Assembly (NCBI GenBank): GCA_017458105.1
Contig: JAFTGC010000026.1
Span: 1-56,873 of the forward strand
Direction of reading: 5' to 3'
Origin: Ruminococcus sp.
Lineage (GTDB): Bacteria; Bacillota; Clostridia; Oscillospirales; Acutalibacteraceae
DNA: 56,873 bases
Positions 16,376-26,791 of this stretch are shown here, piece after piece. Both the position numbers and the translations under genes were made by a program. Numbering within the stretch: position 1 is the stretch's first letter; every line of letters starts with the position of its first letter. Below the pieces are notes generated by a model. It ran no database searches. It had not been told where the DNA came from and worked only from the letters and a program-made list of their open reading frames with translations.

Positions 16376-17680
16376 TTAATCAAGGAAGCCCTTGTAATGA
16401 CGCATCATCATCTGTGACTCCATCTGCTTTGAAGTTTCAAGTGCTACACCTACAATGATGATAACCGAAGTACCACCCATTGAAAGCCCTGTCATTCCTG
16501 TTGCTGCTGTATAAATCAGCGGGAACAGTGCGATTACAGCAAGGAAGAGAGCACCGATAAGTGTAATCCTTGAAAGAATTCTTGAAATAAACTCAACAGT
16601 TGGCTGACCCGGTCTGATACCCGGAATTGTGCCGTTATTCTGCTTTAAGTTGTTAGCCATCTCTATCGGGTTATACTGAATTGTAGTATAGAAGTAAGCA
16701 AAAGCTATGATAAAGAAGAAGTAGAGTACCATATACAGCCAGCCTTCTGTTCTGAAAGCATTGAAAAAGCTGATCCAAAACTGTGATTCAGGCTTCCAGA
16801 AAAGGTTGATTGTTGTTGGTATTGAAAGGATTGAAGAAGCGAAGATGATTGGCATAACACCGCCGAGTGCTACCTTAATTGGAAGGAAGCTTGACTGACC
16901 GCCGTACATCTTTCTGCCGACTACTCTCTTTGCATACTGGATCGGTATTCTTCTCTCTGAATCGTTCATAAATGTGATGATCCAGATTACGAAGAGGAAG
17001 AGAACTACCCAAAGCGGTACGAATACGAGCATTTCGGAAGCACCCTTGATGCCCTCTGACCAGTACTGACCGAGGAGGCTGATTGTGTAAGGGAAACGGG
17101 CAATAATACCTGCAAAAAGGAGGATTGAAATACCGTTGCCGATACCAAACTGGTTAATCTGCTCACCGAGCCACATCATAAGAGCTGTACCTGCTGTAAA
17201 TACAAGCACGATGATGATTGCCGAGTAAACAAAGTCAAAGCCCTCGTTGTACGATGTAACACCTGATTTGTAAAGATAATACCAATAAGCTGTACCCTGA
17301 ACAAGACCGAGGATAACTGTTACATAACGGGTAATTTTACCAATCTTTTTTCTGCCGACTTCGCCCTCACGAGATAACCTCTCAAGCGGAGGTATAGCTA
17401 CGCAGAGAAGCTGCATAATAATGGAACTGTTGATATAAGGGGTAACACCCATTGCAAAGAGTGTTGCGTTTGAGAACGCACCACCCGAAAGTGTGTTGAG
17501 GTAAGAAAGCATAGAGCCACTGTCGTCAACACCTTTCATAAGGCTGCTGAGTGCACCCATATCCAGAAACGGTGCCGGAATAACCGAACCGATTCTAAAT
17601 ACCAATACAATAATTAAAGTGAAAACAATCTTTTTTCTAAGATCCGGAACGGCCCAGGCATTTCTAATTGTTTTAAACAA
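16376..17680 (-). CDS. secY: Preprotein translocase subunit SecY
   Basis: 434 aa with ten predicted membrane spans. Signature regions are [12 protein letters not shown] near the plug/second helix and the cytosolic loop with [17 protein letters not shown] at the end of the channel core. It forms the protein-conducting channel with SecE and SecG, exporting among others the amylase and lipoproteins in this window. Its ATG directly abuts the rplO stop codon, and its ribosome binding site lies inside rplO. Confidence 0.98.
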   Translation of the reverse strand: MFKTIRNAWAVPDLRKKIVFTLIIVLVFRIGSVIPAPFLDMGALSSLMKGVDDSGSMLSYLNTLSGGAFSNATLFAMGVTPYINSSIIMQLLCVAIPPLERLSREGEVGRKKIGKITRYVTVILGLVQGTAYWYYLYKSGVTSYNEGFDFVYSAIIIVLVFTAGTALMMWLGEQINQFGIGNGISILLFAGIIARFPYTISLLGQYWSEGIKGASEMLVFVPLWVVLFLFVIWIITFMNDSERRIPIQYAKRVVGRKMYGGQSSFLPIKVALGGVMPIIFASSILSIPTTINLFWKPESQFWISFFNAFRTEGWLYMVLYFFFIIAFAYFYTTIQYNPIEMANNLKQNNGTIPGIRPGQPTVEFISRILSRITLIGALFLAVIALFPLIYTAATGMTGLSMGGTSVIIIVGVALETSKQMESQMMMRHYKGFLD

Positions 17681-18124
17681 TTAAATCACCTCAACCTTTC
17701 CTCCTGCCTTTTCAATAGCTTCCTTTGCGGATTTGGAGAAAGCATCTACTTTAACAGTTAAATTCTTTGTCAACTCGCCGTTACCAAGAATCTTAACGCC
17801 GTCAAAAGAGTTCTTTACCAGACCTGCAGCTCTGAGAGCTTCTGTATCAACTACTGCACCGTTGTCAAACTTAGCTTCCAACTTAGCAATGTTAACTGCA
17901 ACGATTTTCTTTCTGAAAATGTTGTTGAAACCTCTCTTAGGAACTCTTCTCTGAAGAGGCATCTGACCGCCTTCAAAGCCAGGACGGATGCTGCCGCCTG
18001 AACGAGCCTTCTGACCCTTGTGGCCTTTGCCGGATGTTTTACCCCAGCCTGAACCGTGACCACGGCCAATTCTCTTGACATCTTTCTTGGAACCGTCAAC
18101 CGGTGAAAGTTCATGTAACTTCAT
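17681..18124 (-). CDS. rplO: 50S ribosomal protein L15
   Basis: 147 aa from [20 protein letters not shown], with GGGAGGTG 6 nt upstream; an ATG three codons earlier sits inside that site. The glycine/arginine-rich N-terminal extension ([20 protein letters not shown]) threads into 23S rRNA, and the C-terminal half carries [19 protein letters not shown] late assembly protein of the large subunit. Confidence 0.98.
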   Translation of the reverse strand: MKLHELSPVDGSKKDVKRIGRGHGSGWGKTSGKGHKGQKARSGGSIRPGFEGGQMPLQRRVPKRGFNNIFRKKIVAVNIAKLEAKFDNGAVVDTEALRAAGLVKNSFDGVKILGNGELTKNLTVKVDAFSKSAKEAIEKAGGKVEVI

Positions 18125-18138
18125 TACTTGCACCTCCC

Positions 18139-18306
18139 TTAAGCATCAACCTTAACAAGGTGAACGATTTTAGCGATCTTGCCCTTTGTTGAAGCGTTAT
18201 CCGGCTGTTCGGTTGTGTCGCCGATCTTTTTAAGGCCAAGTGCATGGGCAGTTGCGATCTGATCCTTTTTAGAACCTATAAGGCTTTTAACTAATGTTAC
18301 TTTCAT
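18139..18306 (-). CDS. rpmD: 50S ribosomal protein L30
   Basis: 55 aa: [33 protein letters not shown], then [15 protein letters not shown]. This is the compact bacterial L30 fold, without the extension of archaeal L7. Normal position between rpsE and rplO. The gene is too short to be caught by common length cut-offs. The ATG at 18306 follows GGGAGGTTGCAGATT. Confidence 0.95.
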   Translation of the reverse strand: MKVTLVKSLIGSKKDQIATAHALGLKKIGDTTEQPDNASTKGKIAKIVHLVKVDA

Positions 18307-18323
18307 AATCTGCAACCTCCCTC

Positions 18324-18821
18324 TTATAAGATTTCTTTTACTGATTTGCCACGGAGAGCCGCAACTTCCTCAGCTGTTCTAAGGCTCTGCAAGCCCTGAA
18401 GTGTAGCACGAACTACATTGCAAGGGTTGTTTGAACGAAGAGCCTTTGTTCTAATATCCTTAATACCTACAGCCTCAACAACTGCACGAACAGGACCGCC
18501 GGCTATAACACCGGTACCGGGAGCAGCAGGCTTTAAAAGAACTCTGCCTGCACCAAACTCACCAATGATTTCGTGAGGGATTGTTGTACCTCTGAGAGCA
18601 ACCTTAATAAGGTTCTTCTTAGCGTCCTCAATGCCCTTTCTTATAGCGTCAGGAACTTCGCCTGCTTTACCAATGCCGAAACCTACTGTGCCTTCGCCGT
18701 CGCCTACAACTACGAGAGCTGCAAACTTGTAAATACGGCCGCCCTTTACTGTTTTTGAAACACGGTTGATTGTAACAACCTGCTCTGTGAATCTGTCGTC
18801 GTTTCTATCAAAGTTAGCCAA
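18324..18821 (-). CDS. rpsE: 30S ribosomal protein S5
   Basis: 165 aa. N-terminal double-stranded RNA-binding-like domain with [20 protein letters not shown] and [17 protein letters not shown], then the C-terminal domain with [17 protein letters not shown] and [18 protein letters not shown]. The sites altered in spectinomycin-resistant and ram mutants lie in this fold. It supports translational accuracy on the 30S back. Confidence 0.98.
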   Translation of the reverse strand: MANFDRNDDRFTEQVVTINRVSKTVKGGRIYKFAALVVVGDGEGTVGFGIGKAGEVPDAIRKGIEDAKKNLIKVALRGTTIPHEIIGEFGAGRVLLKPAAPGTGVIAGGPVRAVVEAVGIKDIRTKALRSNNPCNVVRATLQGLQSLRTAEEVAALRGKSVKEIL

Positions 18822-18839
18822 AGTAATTCCTCCTATTCC

Positions 18840-19199
18840 TTAGAAATTGAGGCCGCCCTCACGGGCGCCTTCGGCCAATTCTGCTACACGGCCGTGATAG
18901 ATGTTACCGCCTCTGTCAAATACAACATCGACGATATTCTTTTCTGCTGCCTTTGCAGCGATGAGCTTACCAACAGCTCTTGCTGCCTCTTTGTTTCCGC
19001 CGTTACCGCTAATGCTCTTATCAAGAGAAGAAGCAGAAGCAAGTGTTACACCGGCAACATCATCTATGAGCTGAGCATAGATGTTGTTGGTGGAACGGAA
19101 TACACAAAGGCGTGGACATTCTGCTGTGCCGCTTATTTTGCCACGAACTCTCTTGTGGCGTTTAAGACGGGCTTTCTTTGTATCAGGTCTTTTTACCAT
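18840..19199 (-). CDS. rplR: 50S ribosomal protein L18
   Basis: 119 aa. Basic N-terminus ([19 protein letters not shown]), core [18 protein letters not shown], and the end [20 protein letters not shown]. It binds 5S rRNA together with L5 (encoded five genes upstream) to form the central protuberance. Length normal. Confidence 0.98.
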   Translation of the reverse strand: MVKRPDTKKARLKRHKRVRGKISGTAECPRLCVFRSTNNIYAQLIDDVAGVTLASASSLDKSISGNGGNKEAARAVGKLIAAKAAEKNIVDVVFDRGGNIYHGRVAELAEGAREGGLNF

Positions 19200-19217
19200 T
19201 TGTCATTCACTCCTTAA

Positions 19218-19760
19218 TTACTTGCCTTTACCGGTTTTACCTTCCTTGCGGCGGATAACCTCGTCCTTATACTTAATACCCTTGCCCTTATATGGCTCCG
19301 GTGGACGCTTTTCTCTAACCTCAGCTGCAAACTGACCAACCTTCTGTTTATCGCAGCCAAGGATAATGATGTTGTTAGGATCAGGAACTTCAATCTTGAT
19401 CTCGTCTGTTTCTTCAACAATAACCTGGTGAGAATAACCAAGGTTCATAACAAGCTTTTTGCCCTGCTTCTGAACTCTGTAACCAACACCGTTTACTTCA
19501 AGCTCCTTCTTGTAGCCGTCTGTTACACCTACAACCATATTGTAGATGAGTGAACGAGAAAGACCGTGAAGGCTTCTGTTGAGCTTATTATCGTCAGGAC
19601 GCTTTACTTCAACAACATCTCCGTTGATTTCTACCGTTATATTTGGGTGAATCTTTTGAACAAGCTCGCCCTTTGGTCCTTTAACAGTAACTACGCTGTC
19701 TTTAACATCAACTGTTACTCCAGCGGGAATATTTATAGGTTTTCTTCCAATTCGAGACAT
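19218..19760 (-). CDS. rplF: 50S ribosomal protein L6
   Basis: 180 aa, opening MSRIGRKPINIPAGVTVDV. Two repeated alpha/beta domains; the second ends with the L6 signature PEPYKGKGIKYKDEVIRRKE. It sits by the sarcin-ricin loop near the factor-binding site of the 50S subunit. Ribosome binding site GGAGGTGCC. Confidence 0.98.
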   Translation of the reverse strand: MSRIGRKPINIPAGVTVDVKDSVVTVKGPKGELVQKIHPNITVEINGDVVEVKRPDDNKLNRSLHGLSRSLIYNMVVGVTDGYKKELEVNGVGYRVQKQGKKLVMNLGYSHQVIVEETDEIKIEVPDPNNIIILGCDKQKVGQFAAEVREKRPPEPYKGKGIKYKDEVIRRKEGKTGKGK

Positions 19761-19772
19761 CTCGGCACCTCC

Positions 19773-20171
19773 TTACCAAATGAATGCAAGAACTTCGCCG
19801 CCAACATTAGCCTTACGAGCCTCACGGTCTGTCATAATACCTCTGCTGGTTGAAATAATTGCTACGCCAAGGCCCTTCATAACCTTTGGCAGGTTCTCTG
19901 CATTGCTGTAGATGCGTAAGCCCGGCTTTGAAATTCTTCTAAGACCTGTAATAACAGGTGCCTTTTCGGCTGTGTATTTAAGTGTTACCTTAATAACACC
20001 CTGCTTACCATCTTCAAGTGTTGTAAAATCTTTGATATAACCCTCATCAAGGAGAATCTGGCAGATAGCCTTCTTAACCTTAGAAGCAGGAATATCAACT
20101 GTATCGTGCTTAGCGGAGCTTGCGTTACGGATTCTTGTAAGCAAGTCTGCGATTGTATCAGTAATCTGCAT
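19773..20171 (-). CDS. rpsH: 30S ribosomal protein S8
   Basis: 132 aa. Starts [20 protein letters not shown]; ends [31 protein letters not shown], the universal S8 C-terminus that binds 16S helix 21. In E. coli S8 represses the spc operon by binding mRNA; whether it does so here cannot be read directly. It lies 12 bp upstream of rplF. Confidence 0.99.
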   Translation of the reverse strand: MQITDTIADLLTRIRNASSAKHDTVDIPASKVKKAICQILLDEGYIKDFTTLEDGKQGVIKVTLKYTAEKAPVITGLRRISKPGLRIYSNAENLPKVMKGLGVAIISTSRGIMTDREARKANVGGEVLAFIW

Positions 20172-20185
20172 AATTGTGTACCTCC

Positions 20186-20371
20186 TTACCAGCTTGATTT
20201 CTTAATGCCAGGAATCTCACCCTTATAAGCGAGTTCACGGAAGCAGATACGGCAAATACCGTACTTACGGAGGTAAGCATGTGGTCTGCCGCAGATTTTG
20301 CAGCGATTGTACTGTCTTGTTGAGTACTTTGGCTTTCTCTGCTGTTTAATTTTCATTGATGTCTTAGCCAC
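20186..20371 (-). CDS. rpsZ: 30S ribosomal protein S14, zinc-binding short form (type Z)
   Basis: 61 aa. The zinc ribbon is complete: CKICGRPH at 24-31 and CRICFRELA further on (C-x2-C-x12-C-x2-C), ending [11 protein letters not shown]. This is the short Gram-positive form, not the 89-aa zinc-free form. It helps build the 30S head near the decoding region. Confidence 0.98.
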   Translation of the reverse strand: MAKTSMKIKQQRKPKYSTRQYNRCKICGRPHAYLRKYGICRICFRELAYKGEIPGIKKSSW

Positions 20372-20383
20372 AACATTTCCTCC

Positions 20384-20923
20384 TTACTTTGCAAACGGAG
20401 CACCCAAAAGCTTTAGAAGCTCACGGCCCTCTTCATCTGTATTAGCTGTGGTAACAAAACAAATGTCCATACCACGAACCTTGTCAATCTTGTCATATTC
20501 AATCTCAGGGAAAATGAGCTGCTCTTTGATACCCATATTGTAGTTGCCACGGCCATCAAAAGAGTTGCCGTTAATTCCTCTGAAGTCACGAACTCTAGGT
20601 AAAGCAACATTGAAAAGACGGTCAACAAACTCGTACATTCTCTCGCCTCTGAGTGTTACCTTACAACCGATAGCCATGCCCTCTCTGAGTTTAAAGTTAG
20701 CAACTGACTTTTTAGCACGACAAATAAGTGGCTGCTGACCTGTGATTGCACGAAGGTCATTTGTGATAGCGTCGATAACCTTTGAGTTATCCTTAGCTTC
20801 GCCGGCACCAACATTGATAACAACCTTATCAAGCTTAGGAATCTGCATTACACTCTTGTAAGAGAACTTCTTCAAAAGAGCCGGTGCAACTTCCTCATTG
20901 TAGAAAGTTTTTAGTCTAGCCAT
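20384..20923 (-). CDS. rplE: 50S ribosomal protein L5
   Basis: 179 aa from [20 protein letters not shown], with GGAGG 8 nt upstream; a longer frame to 20959 overlaps rplX and lacks a site. Core motifs [33 protein letters not shown] and DFRGI. With L18 it anchors 5S rRNA and forms the bridge to S13. Confidence 0.98.
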   Translation of the reverse strand: MARLKTFYNEEVAPALLKKFSYKSVMQIPKLDKVVINVGAGEAKDNSKVIDAITNDLRAITGQQPLICRAKKSVANFKLREGMAIGCKVTLRGERMYEFVDRLFNVALPRVRDFRGINGNSFDGRGNYNMGIKEQLIFPEIEYDKIDKVRGMDICFVTTANTDEEGRELLKLLGAPFAK

Positions 20924-20940
20924 GATGAAATCCTCCTTTT

Positions 20941-21261
20941 TTAAATCTGCTCTTTGCACTTAGCACAGATTCTGTCCTTAGTGCCGTCAGCGTTAATGTT
21001 GTGAGCTACTCTAGTTGGCTTTTTACAGCTTGGGCAAACGAGCTGTACCTTTGAAGCGTACAAAGCTGCCTCTGCCTTTACAATACCGCCGACTTCGCCC
21101 ATCTTTCTAGGCTTAACATGCTTGGATACCACATTGATTTTCTCAACGATAACCTTGCCTTCTTTTGGTGAAACTGCAAGAACAGTGCCCTTCTTGCCCT
21201 TGTCCTTACCGCTTATAACTACAACGGTGTCACCTGTTTTTACATGAACTTTTTTATTCAT
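20941..21261 (-). CDS. rplX: 50S ribosomal protein L24 with C-terminal zinc ribbon
   Basis: 106 aa from [20 protein letters not shown], with GGAGGTG 6 nt upstream. N-terminal KOW motif ([14 protein letters not shown]). The C-terminal segment has CPSC and CAKC pairs separated by 21 residues, a putative zinc ribbon absent from E. coli and Bacillus L24. L24 starts 50S assembly and lines the exit tunnel opening. The cysteine pairs are seen directly; zinc binding is inferred. Confidence 0.96.
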   Translation of the reverse strand: MNKKVHVKTGDTVVVISGKDKGKKGTVLAVSPKEGKVIVEKINVVSKHVKPRKMGEVGGIVKAEAALYASKVQLVCPSCKKPTRVAHNINADGTKDRICAKCKEQI

Positions 21262-21276
21262 AACCGACACCTCCAA

Positions 21277-21645
21277 TTAAAGTACTTCCGGAGCAAGGGA
21301 AAGGATTTTTGTAAAGTCCTTTTCACGAAGCTCACGAGCTACAGGTCCGAAAATACGAGTGCCTCTAGGGCTCTTATCGTCTTTAATGATAACTGCTGCG
21401 TTTTCGTCAAAGCGAATGTAGGTACCGTCTTCACGACGAACACCCTTAGCTGAGCGTACAACAACTGCACGAACAACATCGCCCTTTTTAACAACGCCGC
21501 CTGGTGCTGCTTTTTTAACAGAAGCAACAACAACATCGCCAATGTTGGCATATTTTCTCTTAGTACCGCCGAGAACACGAATGCACATAAGTTCCTTAGC
21601 ACCGGTATTGTCGGCTACCTTGAGATAAGTTTGCTGCTGAATCAC
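21277..21645 (-). CDS. rplN: 50S ribosomal protein L14
   Basis: 122 aa, [20 protein letters not shown] and the middle [20 protein letters not shown] are near-universal L14 sequence. It sits at the subunit interface and contacts L19 and 16S helix 14; RsfS silences ribosomes by binding it. Lies 28 bp after rpsQ. Confidence 0.99.
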   Translation of the reverse strand: MIQQQTYLKVADNTGAKELMCIRVLGGTKRKYANIGDVVVASVKKAAPGGVVKKGDVVRAVVVRSAKGVRREDGTYIRFDENAAVIIKDDKSPRGTRIFGPVARELREKDFTKILSLAPEVL

Positions 21646-21673
21646 AGTGTGTTCCTCCTTTTCTCAAGCTAAC

Positions 21674-21931
21674 TTATTTAGCTTTCTCAATAATCTCGAC
21701 AAGTCTCCATCTTTTATCCTTAGATAACGGACGGGTTTCCATAATTTTTACTCTGTCGCCGACACCTGCTGTGTTTTCTTCATCATGTGCCTTATAGCGA
21801 ACGGTTCTTTTAACAACCTTGTTGTAAAGCTTGTGCTTAACGCTGTCTTCAATAGCAACAACAATGGTCTTATCCATCTTATCGGATACAACCTTGCCGA
21901 CAACAGTCTTTCTGTAATTTCTATCGCTCAT
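21674..21931 (-). CDS. rpsQ: 30S ribosomal protein S17
   Basis: 85 aa OB-fold protein: [20 protein letters not shown] and [20 protein letters not shown] are diagnostic. A primary 16S 5'-domain binder. Thirteen base pairs separate it from rpmC. Confidence 0.98.
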   Translation of the reverse strand: MSDRNYRKTVVGKVVSDKMDKTIVVAIEDSVKHKLYNKVVKRTVRYKAHDEENTAGVGDRVKIMETRPLSKDKRWRLVEIIEKAK

Positions 21932-21944
21932 CGTCGTATCCTCC

Positions 21945-22142
21945 TTAGTTTTCAGCTAATTCGTCTTCACGAAGAATTGTTGAAATTCTTGCAATATCCT
22001 TCTTAACTGCACCAATTCTTGTTGGATTGTCAAGCTGGTTGATTGCAAGCTGGAAACGAAGGTTGAAAAGTTCTTCCTTCAGGTCCTTGAGTTTACTCTG
22101 TTGTTCTTCAGTTGAAAGCTCTCTGATTTCCTGTGCTGTCAT
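21945..22142 (-). CDS. rpmC: 50S ribosomal protein L29
   Basis: 65 aa two-helix protein. [20 protein letters not shown] then [20 protein letters not shown] and IRTVRKDIARI-like [12 protein letters not shown]. It lies at the exit tunnel next to L23 where SRP and trigger factor dock. Its start codon overlaps the rplP stop by 1 bp. Confidence 0.98.
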   Translation of the reverse strand: MTAQEIRELSTEEQQSKLKDLKEELFNLRFQLAINQLDNPTRIGAVKKDIARISTILREDELAEN

Positions 22143-22558
22143 TACTGTTCAACCTCCTTTTTAACAAACTTACACTTGATTGGAAGCTTGTTTGCAGCAA
22201 GACGCAAAGCTTCTCTTGCTGTAGCTTCGTCTACACCTGCAAGCTCAAACATTACTCTGCCCGGTTTTACAACGGCTACCCAATACTCAGGGGCACCTTT
22301 ACCTTTACCCATTCGGGTTTCAAGAGGCTTCTTTGTAACCGGCTTGTCAGGGAATATTTTGATCCAAACCTTACCAAATCTTTTACAGTAACGAGTCATA
22401 GCAACACGGGCTGCTTCGATCTGGTTGGAAGTAATCCATGAAGGCTCAAGAGCCTGGAGACCATACTCGCCGTAAGTAACCTTATTACCACGGTATGCTT
22501 TACCGGTAAGACGACCTCTGTGTACTCTTCTGTACTTAACTCTTTTAGGTAATAGCAT
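22142..22558 (-). CDS. rplP: 50S ribosomal protein L16
   Basis: 138 aa, [20 protein letters not shown] start, central [23 protein letters not shown] motif ([20 protein letters not shown]) and [20 protein letters not shown] late-assembling protein near the peptidyl transferase centre; known evernimicin/avilamycin resistance sites lie here. Overlaps rpsC and rpmC by 1 bp on each side. Confidence 0.98.
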   Translation of the reverse strand: MLLPKRVKYRRVHRGRLTGKAYRGNKVTYGEYGLQALEPSWITSNQIEAARVAMTRYCKRFGKVWIKIFPDKPVTKKPLETRMGKGKGAPEYWVAVVKPGRVMFELAGVDEATAREALRLAANKLPIKCKFVKKEVEQ

Positions 22559-23247
22559 TACTTTCTGCCTCCTTCTCTACGAGGGGCACGCTCAGGACGC
22601 TCAGGTCTTTTGAGAACATTGCCGATAACCTCACCGTTATAAATCCAAACCTTAACACCTACAATACCGTATGTTGTGTGTGCCTCGGCGAAACCGTAGT
22701 CGATGTCGGCTCTTAATGTCTGAAGCGGAATTGTACCCTCGTGATACTGCTCGCTTCTTGCGATTTCTGCACCGCCAAGACGGCCGGAACACATTGTTTT
22801 AATACCCTTAGCACCGAACTTCATTGATCTGCCGATTGCCTGCTTCATAGCACGACGGTATGAAATTCTCTTTTCGAGCTGCTGAGCAATGTTCTCGGCA
22901 ACAAGCTGTGCATTGAGGTCAGGATGTTTAACCTCAACAATGTTGATGTTCACCGGCTTATTGAGGAACTTCTCGCACTGGAGTCTGAGTTTCTCAATCT
23001 CACTGCCGCCCTTACCGATAATCATACCCGGCTTAGCACAGTGAATGTGAAGTCTTACTCTTTTGCCGTCTCTCTCGATTTCAATCTTGGAAATACCAGC
23101 ATTGAAGAGCTGCTTCTTTAATACCTTACGAAGGTTGTAGTCCTCAACGAGAATATCGCCGAATTCCTTCTTATTGGCAAACCATCTGGAATCCCAGTCT
23201 TTGATTACGCCTACACGAAGACCGTGTGGATTAACTTTCTGTCCCAT
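22558..23247 (-). CDS. rpsC: 30S ribosomal protein S3
   Basis: 229 aa. KH type II domain at about 40-110 with [20 protein letters not shown], then the C-terminal domain [16 protein letters not shown] basic Arg/Pro tail ([17 protein letters not shown]) follows. S3 lines the mRNA entry channel and gives the ribosome its helicase activity. The start follows AAAGGAGG. Confidence 0.98.
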   Translation of the reverse strand: MGQKVNPHGLRVGVIKDWDSRWFANKKEFGDILVEDYNLRKVLKKQLFNAGISKIEIERDGKRVRLHIHCAKPGMIIGKGGSEIEKLRLQCEKFLNKPVNINIVEVKHPDLNAQLVAENIAQQLEKRISYRRAMKQAIGRSMKFGAKGIKTMCSGRLGGAEIARSEQYHEGTIPLQTLRADIDYGFAEAHTTYGIVGVKVWIYNGEVIGNVLKRPERPERAPRREGGRK

Positions 23248-23262
23248 TACTACAAACCTCCT

Positions 23263-23598
23263 TTATTCTTTCTCTTTGAGCACCAGAGTGATGTGGGATG
23301 TTTTCTTATCAATTCTGAATGCTCTGCCCTGGGCTCTTGGTCTGATTCTCTTAAGAATCGGGCCCTGGGACACACTACATTCTGAAACATAAAGCTCAGA
23401 TGTATCCATATCGTGGTTATTCTCAGCATTTGCTACTGCTGATTTGAGCAACTTAAGAAGTGGCTCGCAAGCGGCCTTTGGGGTATGCTCGAGAATAGCC
23501 TTTGCAAGTTTTACGTCCTTACCTCTGATAAGGTCAAGCACAACCGAAACCTTACGAGGTGAAATGCGAACATAATTTGCATATGCTTTTGCTTCCAT
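23263..23598 (-). CDS. rplV: 50S ribosomal protein L22
   Basis: 111 aa. [20 protein letters not shown] and the tunnel hairpin region [20 protein letters not shown] are intact. The hairpin tip lines the nascent-chain tunnel; macrolide-resistance deletions in other species fall there and none is visible here. Confidence 0.98.
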   Translation of the reverse strand: MEAKAYANYVRISPRKVSVVLDLIRGKDVKLAKAILEHTPKAACEPLLKLLKSAVANAENNHDMDTSELYVSECSVSQGPILKRIRPRAQGRAFRIDKKTSHITLVLKEKE

Positions 23599-23616
23599 CT
23601 TGCTTACTCCTTCCGC

Positions 23617-23889
23617 TTATTTAGATGTCTTGCTGCCGGCATGACCTCTGAATGTTCTTGTCGGTGCAAACTCACCAAGCTTGTGACCAACCATATCTTC
23701 AGTTACATATACCGGAACATGCTTGCGTCCGTCGTGGACAGCAAATGTGTGACCTACGAATTCAGGGAAGATTGTTGAACTTCTTGACCAAGTCTTGAGG
23801 ATTCTCTTTTCTCCCTTTTCGTTCATATCAATGACTCTTTCGAGCAGCTTAGGCTGGACAAAAGGGCCTTTTTTAGTACTTCTACTCAT
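23617..23889 (-). CDS. rpsS: 30S ribosomal protein S19
   Basis: 90 aa: [40 protein letters not shown] and the end [17 protein letters not shown]. It forms the 30S head with S13 and contacts A-site tRNA. Eighteen bp upstream of rplV. Confidence 0.99.
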   Translation of the reverse strand: MSRSTKKGPFVQPKLLERVIDMNEKGEKRILKTWSRSSTIFPEFVGHTFAVHDGRKHVPVYVTEDMVGHKLGEFAPTRTFRGHAGSKTSK

Positions 23890-23910
23890 ATTAAATTAGC
23901 TCCTTCCGCC

Positions 23911-24744
23911 TTACTTACCGTTTCTTCTTCTGACAATCAACTTGTCTGAAGCCTTATGACTCTTACGAGTCTTATAACCAAGAGCAGGCTTGCCCCATGG
24001 TGTGCAAGGACCCGGACGACCTACAGGGGACTTACCTTCACCACCACCGTGTGGGTGGTCGTTAGGGTTCATTACAGAACCTCTGACGGTTGGTCTCCAA
24101 CCCATATTTCTCTTTCTACCTGCCTTACCGATCTTAACATTCTCATGGTCAGCATTGCCAACAACACCAACTGTTGCCATACAATTGTCCTGAACATTTC
24201 TAAGTTCGCCGGAAGGGAGTCTTAAAAGTGCAAGGCCGTTTTCTTTAGCCATGAGCTGTGCCATATTACCGGCTGCACGGGCAAGCTGAGCACCTCTGCC
24301 CGGATAGAGCTCTACATTGTGGATGAATGTACCTGTTGGGATTGCACTTAACGGCAATGCGTTACCAGGCTTAATATCTGCACCTGTGCCGGCAACAACT
24401 GTGTCGCCAACCTTGAGACCCTGTGGTGCAATGATGTATGACTTTTCGCCATCCTCATACTGGATTAAAGCGATAAATGCTGAACGGTTAGGATCGTACT
24501 CAAGAGTCTTAACTGTTGCAGGGATGTCAAACTTCTGTCTCTTAAAATCAATTACTCTGTACTTTCTGCGGTTACCGCCGCCTCTGTGGCGAACAGTGAT
24601 TCTACCGTAAGAGTTACGACCGGCATTTTTCTTGAGCGGCTGTAGCAAGCTCTTCTCCGGTGCAACCTTTGAAAGAGTTGAGTAATCAGTAACCGACATA
24701 TTACGACGAGCATTTGTGGTCGGTTTATATACCTTAATGGCCAT
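23911..24744 (-). CDS. rplB: 50S ribosomal protein L2
   Basis: 277 aa. N-terminal OB fold, SH3-like barrel, and the C-terminal [20 protein letters not shown] loop with the His (HPHGGGEG) placed near the peptidyl transferase centre. Essential for subunit association. It is preceded by a 102-bp spacer, unusually long for this operon, containing a possible internal promoter. Confidence 0.99.
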   Translation of the reverse strand: MAIKVYKPTTNARRNMSVTDYSTLSKVAPEKSLLQPLKKNAGRNSYGRITVRHRGGGNRRKYRVIDFKRQKFDIPATVKTLEYDPNRSAFIALIQYEDGEKSYIIAPQGLKVGDTVVAGTGADIKPGNALPLSAIPTGTFIHNVELYPGRGAQLARAAGNMAQLMAKENGLALLRLPSGELRNVQDNCMATVGVVGNADHENVKIGKAGRKRNMGWRPTVRGSVMNPNDHPHGGGEGKSPVGRPGPCTPWGKPALGYKTRKSHKASDKLIVRRRNGK

Positions 24745-24807
24745 TTGATTTCACTCTCCTCATGATGGCTTTGCGGGGCTATGGTGAACCCCATACATTC
24801 TGCCTAT

Positions 24808-24836
24808 AATATAATTTGTAGGCTCATACTGACCAA
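24808..24836 (-). promoter_or_regulatory. Possible internal promoter between rplW and rplB
   Basis: On the minus strand TTGGTC (24831-24836) and TATATT (24808-24813) have a 17-bp spacer inside the 102-bp rplW-rplB gap. A small hairpin CTGAC/GTCAG (24829-24843) overlaps the -35 box. The -35 match is modest, so this is a candidate only. Confidence 0.3.
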
Positions 24837-24846
24837 ATGTCAGTAA

Positions 24847-25137
24847 TTACATCATGCCTTCAAAAAATTCGATGCTCTTGCTGTCCTCTGTAAGAGTAAC
24901 AACAGCCTTTTTCCAAGACCTTGTGTAGCCCTGTGTTCTGCCCTGTCTTTTAAGCTTTCCGCGAACATTGATTGTATTAACCTTTGCCACTTTAACCTTA
25001 AAAGCCTCTTCAACAGCGTGCTTTACATCAATCTTAGTAGCGGTCTTGGCAACCTCAAAGGTGTACTTTTTGTCTGTGATGCCCTGCATAGACTTTTCAG
25101 TAATGATAGGGCGGATTATGATGTCATGTGCAATCAT
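24847..25137 (-). CDS. rplW: 50S ribosomal protein L23
   Basis: 96 aa: [40 protein letters not shown] and the extended loop [19 protein letters not shown]. It is the docking point for trigger factor and SRP at the exit port. It overlaps the rplD stop by 4 bp. Confidence 0.98.
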   Translation of the reverse strand: MIAHDIIIRPIITEKSMQGITDKKYTFEVAKTATKIDVKHAVEEAFKVKVAKVNTINVRGKLKRQGRTQGYTRSWKKAVVTLTEDSKSIEFFEGMM

Positions 25138-25757
25138 GCGTACACCTCCTCAATTTTAGCTACTGCACCTTCTGCGATAACAAGCTTGTCGGCATTGAGA
25201 ATGTCATAAACATTAAGCTCATTTACCTGGCAAGTTTTAACGCCCGGAATGTTAGAAGCTGACTTGATTACTTTTTTATCAACCTCAGGAAGAACGATAA
25301 GTGTTTTCTTCTCTGAGCCGATAGCGTTGAGCATCTCAACCATAGTTTTTGTCTTGTATTCATCAGCAGCAATCTTATCAACAACAATGATTTCTTCTGA
25401 TGCATACTTTGAAGATAATGCAGACTTAAGAGCAAGTCTTTTTACCTTCTTATTTACACTGAAGCCGTAGCTCCTTGGCTTTGGAGCAAATACAATACCG
25501 CCGTGTGTCCACTGAGGGGATCTTGTAGAACCCTGACGGGCACGACCTGTACCCTTCTGTCTCCACGGCTTTCTTCCGCCGCCGGAAACCTCAGAACGAG
25601 TTAATGCACTCTGTGTGCCCTGACGCTGATTTGCGAGATAGAGAACTACCATCTGGTGCATTACTGCTTCATTCGGTTCGATAGCAAAGATTGAGTCGCT
25701 AAGCTCAATTGTTTTAGCCTTTGAACCTTTCATATCAACTACGTTAATACTTGGCAT
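25134..25757 (-). CDS. rplD: 50S ribosomal protein L4
   Basis: 207 aa. The tunnel loop region [20 protein letters not shown] with [13 protein letters not shown] is conserved. In E. coli L4 represses the S10 operon through the leader mRNA; the long leader here makes comparable control worth considering, though that is inference. Overlaps rplW by 4 bp. Confidence 0.98.
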   Translation of the reverse strand: MPSINVVDMKGSKAKTIELSDSIFAIEPNEAVMHQMVVLYLANQRQGTQSALTRSEVSGGGRKPWRQKGTGRARQGSTRSPQWTHGGIVFAPKPRSYGFSVNKKVKRLALKSALSSKYASEEIIVVDKIAADEYKTKTMVEMLNAIGSEKKTLIVLPEVDKKVIKSASNIPGVKTCQVNELNVYDILNADKLVIAEGAVAKIEEVYA

Positions 25758-25773
25758 TTGTAGTCCCCCTTTC

Positions 25774-26406
25774 TTAAGCCTTTACAGAATCTTTAATTAC
25801 AACAATGCCTTTGTTAGGGCCAGGAATTGCACCCTTGATAGCAATGAGGTTGTTTTCAACATCAACCTTGACAATTTCAAGATTCTGAACAGTTACTCTT
25901 TCGGCACCCAAGTGACCTGCCATCTTCTTGCCCTTGAATACTCTTGAAGGAGAAGAACAGCAACCCATGGAACCACCGTCACGCACGCAAGGACCTGTAC
26001 CATGTGACTCTTTAAGTCTGTGGAAGTTCCAGCGTTTAATAACACCGGCATAGCCCTTACCTTTGCTCTTACCGGTAACGTCAACCTTGTTGCCGGCTTC
26101 AAATACATTTGCTTTAACAATGTCGCCTACATTATAAGCGTCTGTGTCCTCAAATCTGAATTCTCTCAGATACTTTTTAGGAGCAACATTAGCCTTGTCA
26201 AAATGACCCTTCATAGGCTTGTTAACTTTGTGAGGCTTTAAGTCACCGTAACCAAACTGTACGGCAGCATAGCCATCGTTTTCAACTGTCTTTTTTAATG
26301 AAACAACACAAGGACCTGCTTCAACAACAGTTACAGGAACAAAGTGTCCCTTTTCGTCGAAAATCTGAGTCATGCCGACTTTCTTTCCGATTAATGCTTT
26401 CTGCAT
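25774..26406 (-). CDS. rplC: 50S ribosomal protein L3
   Basis: 210 aa, opening [20 protein letters not shown]. The long loop near the peptidyl transferase centre ([20 protein letters not shown] with [11 protein letters not shown]) is complete. An early assembly protein. It lies 73 bp after rpsJ, the gap holding its AAAGGAGG site. Confidence 0.98.
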   Translation of the reverse strand: MQKALIGKKVGMTQIFDEKGHFVPVTVVEAGPCVVSLKKTVENDGYAAVQFGYGDLKPHKVNKPMKGHFDKANVAPKKYLREFRFEDTDAYNVGDIVKANVFEAGNKVDVTGKSKGKGYAGVIKRWNFHRLKESHGTGPCVRDGGSMGCCSSPSRVFKGKKMAGHLGAERVTVQNLEIVKVDVENNLIAIKGAIPGPNKGIVVIKDSVKA

Positions 26407-26479
26407 TAGTTTTTCCTCCTTTTAGGTTATTGGTCGGTTGCCCGACATTTACCCTGTCTACTGGTAGGTTGACCTTAGA

Positions 26480-26791
26480 TTATAACTTAATCTCAATGTC
26501 AACGCCGGCAGGGAGTTCTAAGCTCATAAGAGCCTCGACTGTCTTGTTTGACGGTCTTAAAATGTCGATAAGTCTCTTGTGGGTTCTCATCTCGAACTGC
26601 TCACGGCTGTCCTTGTACTTGTGAACAGCACGAAGGATGGTAACAACCTGCTTCTCTGTAGGAAGCGGAACAGGGCCTGATACTCTTGCACCTGTTCTCT
26701 TAGCTGTTGAAACGATTCTCTCGGCTGACTGATCAACCAGCTGATGATCATAACCCTTGAGTCTTATACGAATTTTTTCCTTGACTGCCAT
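26480..26791 (-). CDS. rpsJ: 30S ribosomal protein S10
   Basis: 103 aa from [20 protein letters not shown], with AAGGAGG 9 nt upstream; a 28-codon longer open frame runs through the leader and is not coding. Conserved [20 protein letters not shown] and [16 protein letters not shown]. Besides its 30S head role, S10 (NusE) works in antitermination with NusB. First gene of the operon, behind a leader of about 275 nt. Confidence 0.98.
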   Translation of the reverse strand: MAVKEKIRIRLKGYDHQLVDQSAERIVSTAKRTGARVSGPVPLPTEKQVVTILRAVHKYKDSREQFEMRTHKRLIDILRPSNKTVEALMSLELPAGVDIEIKL

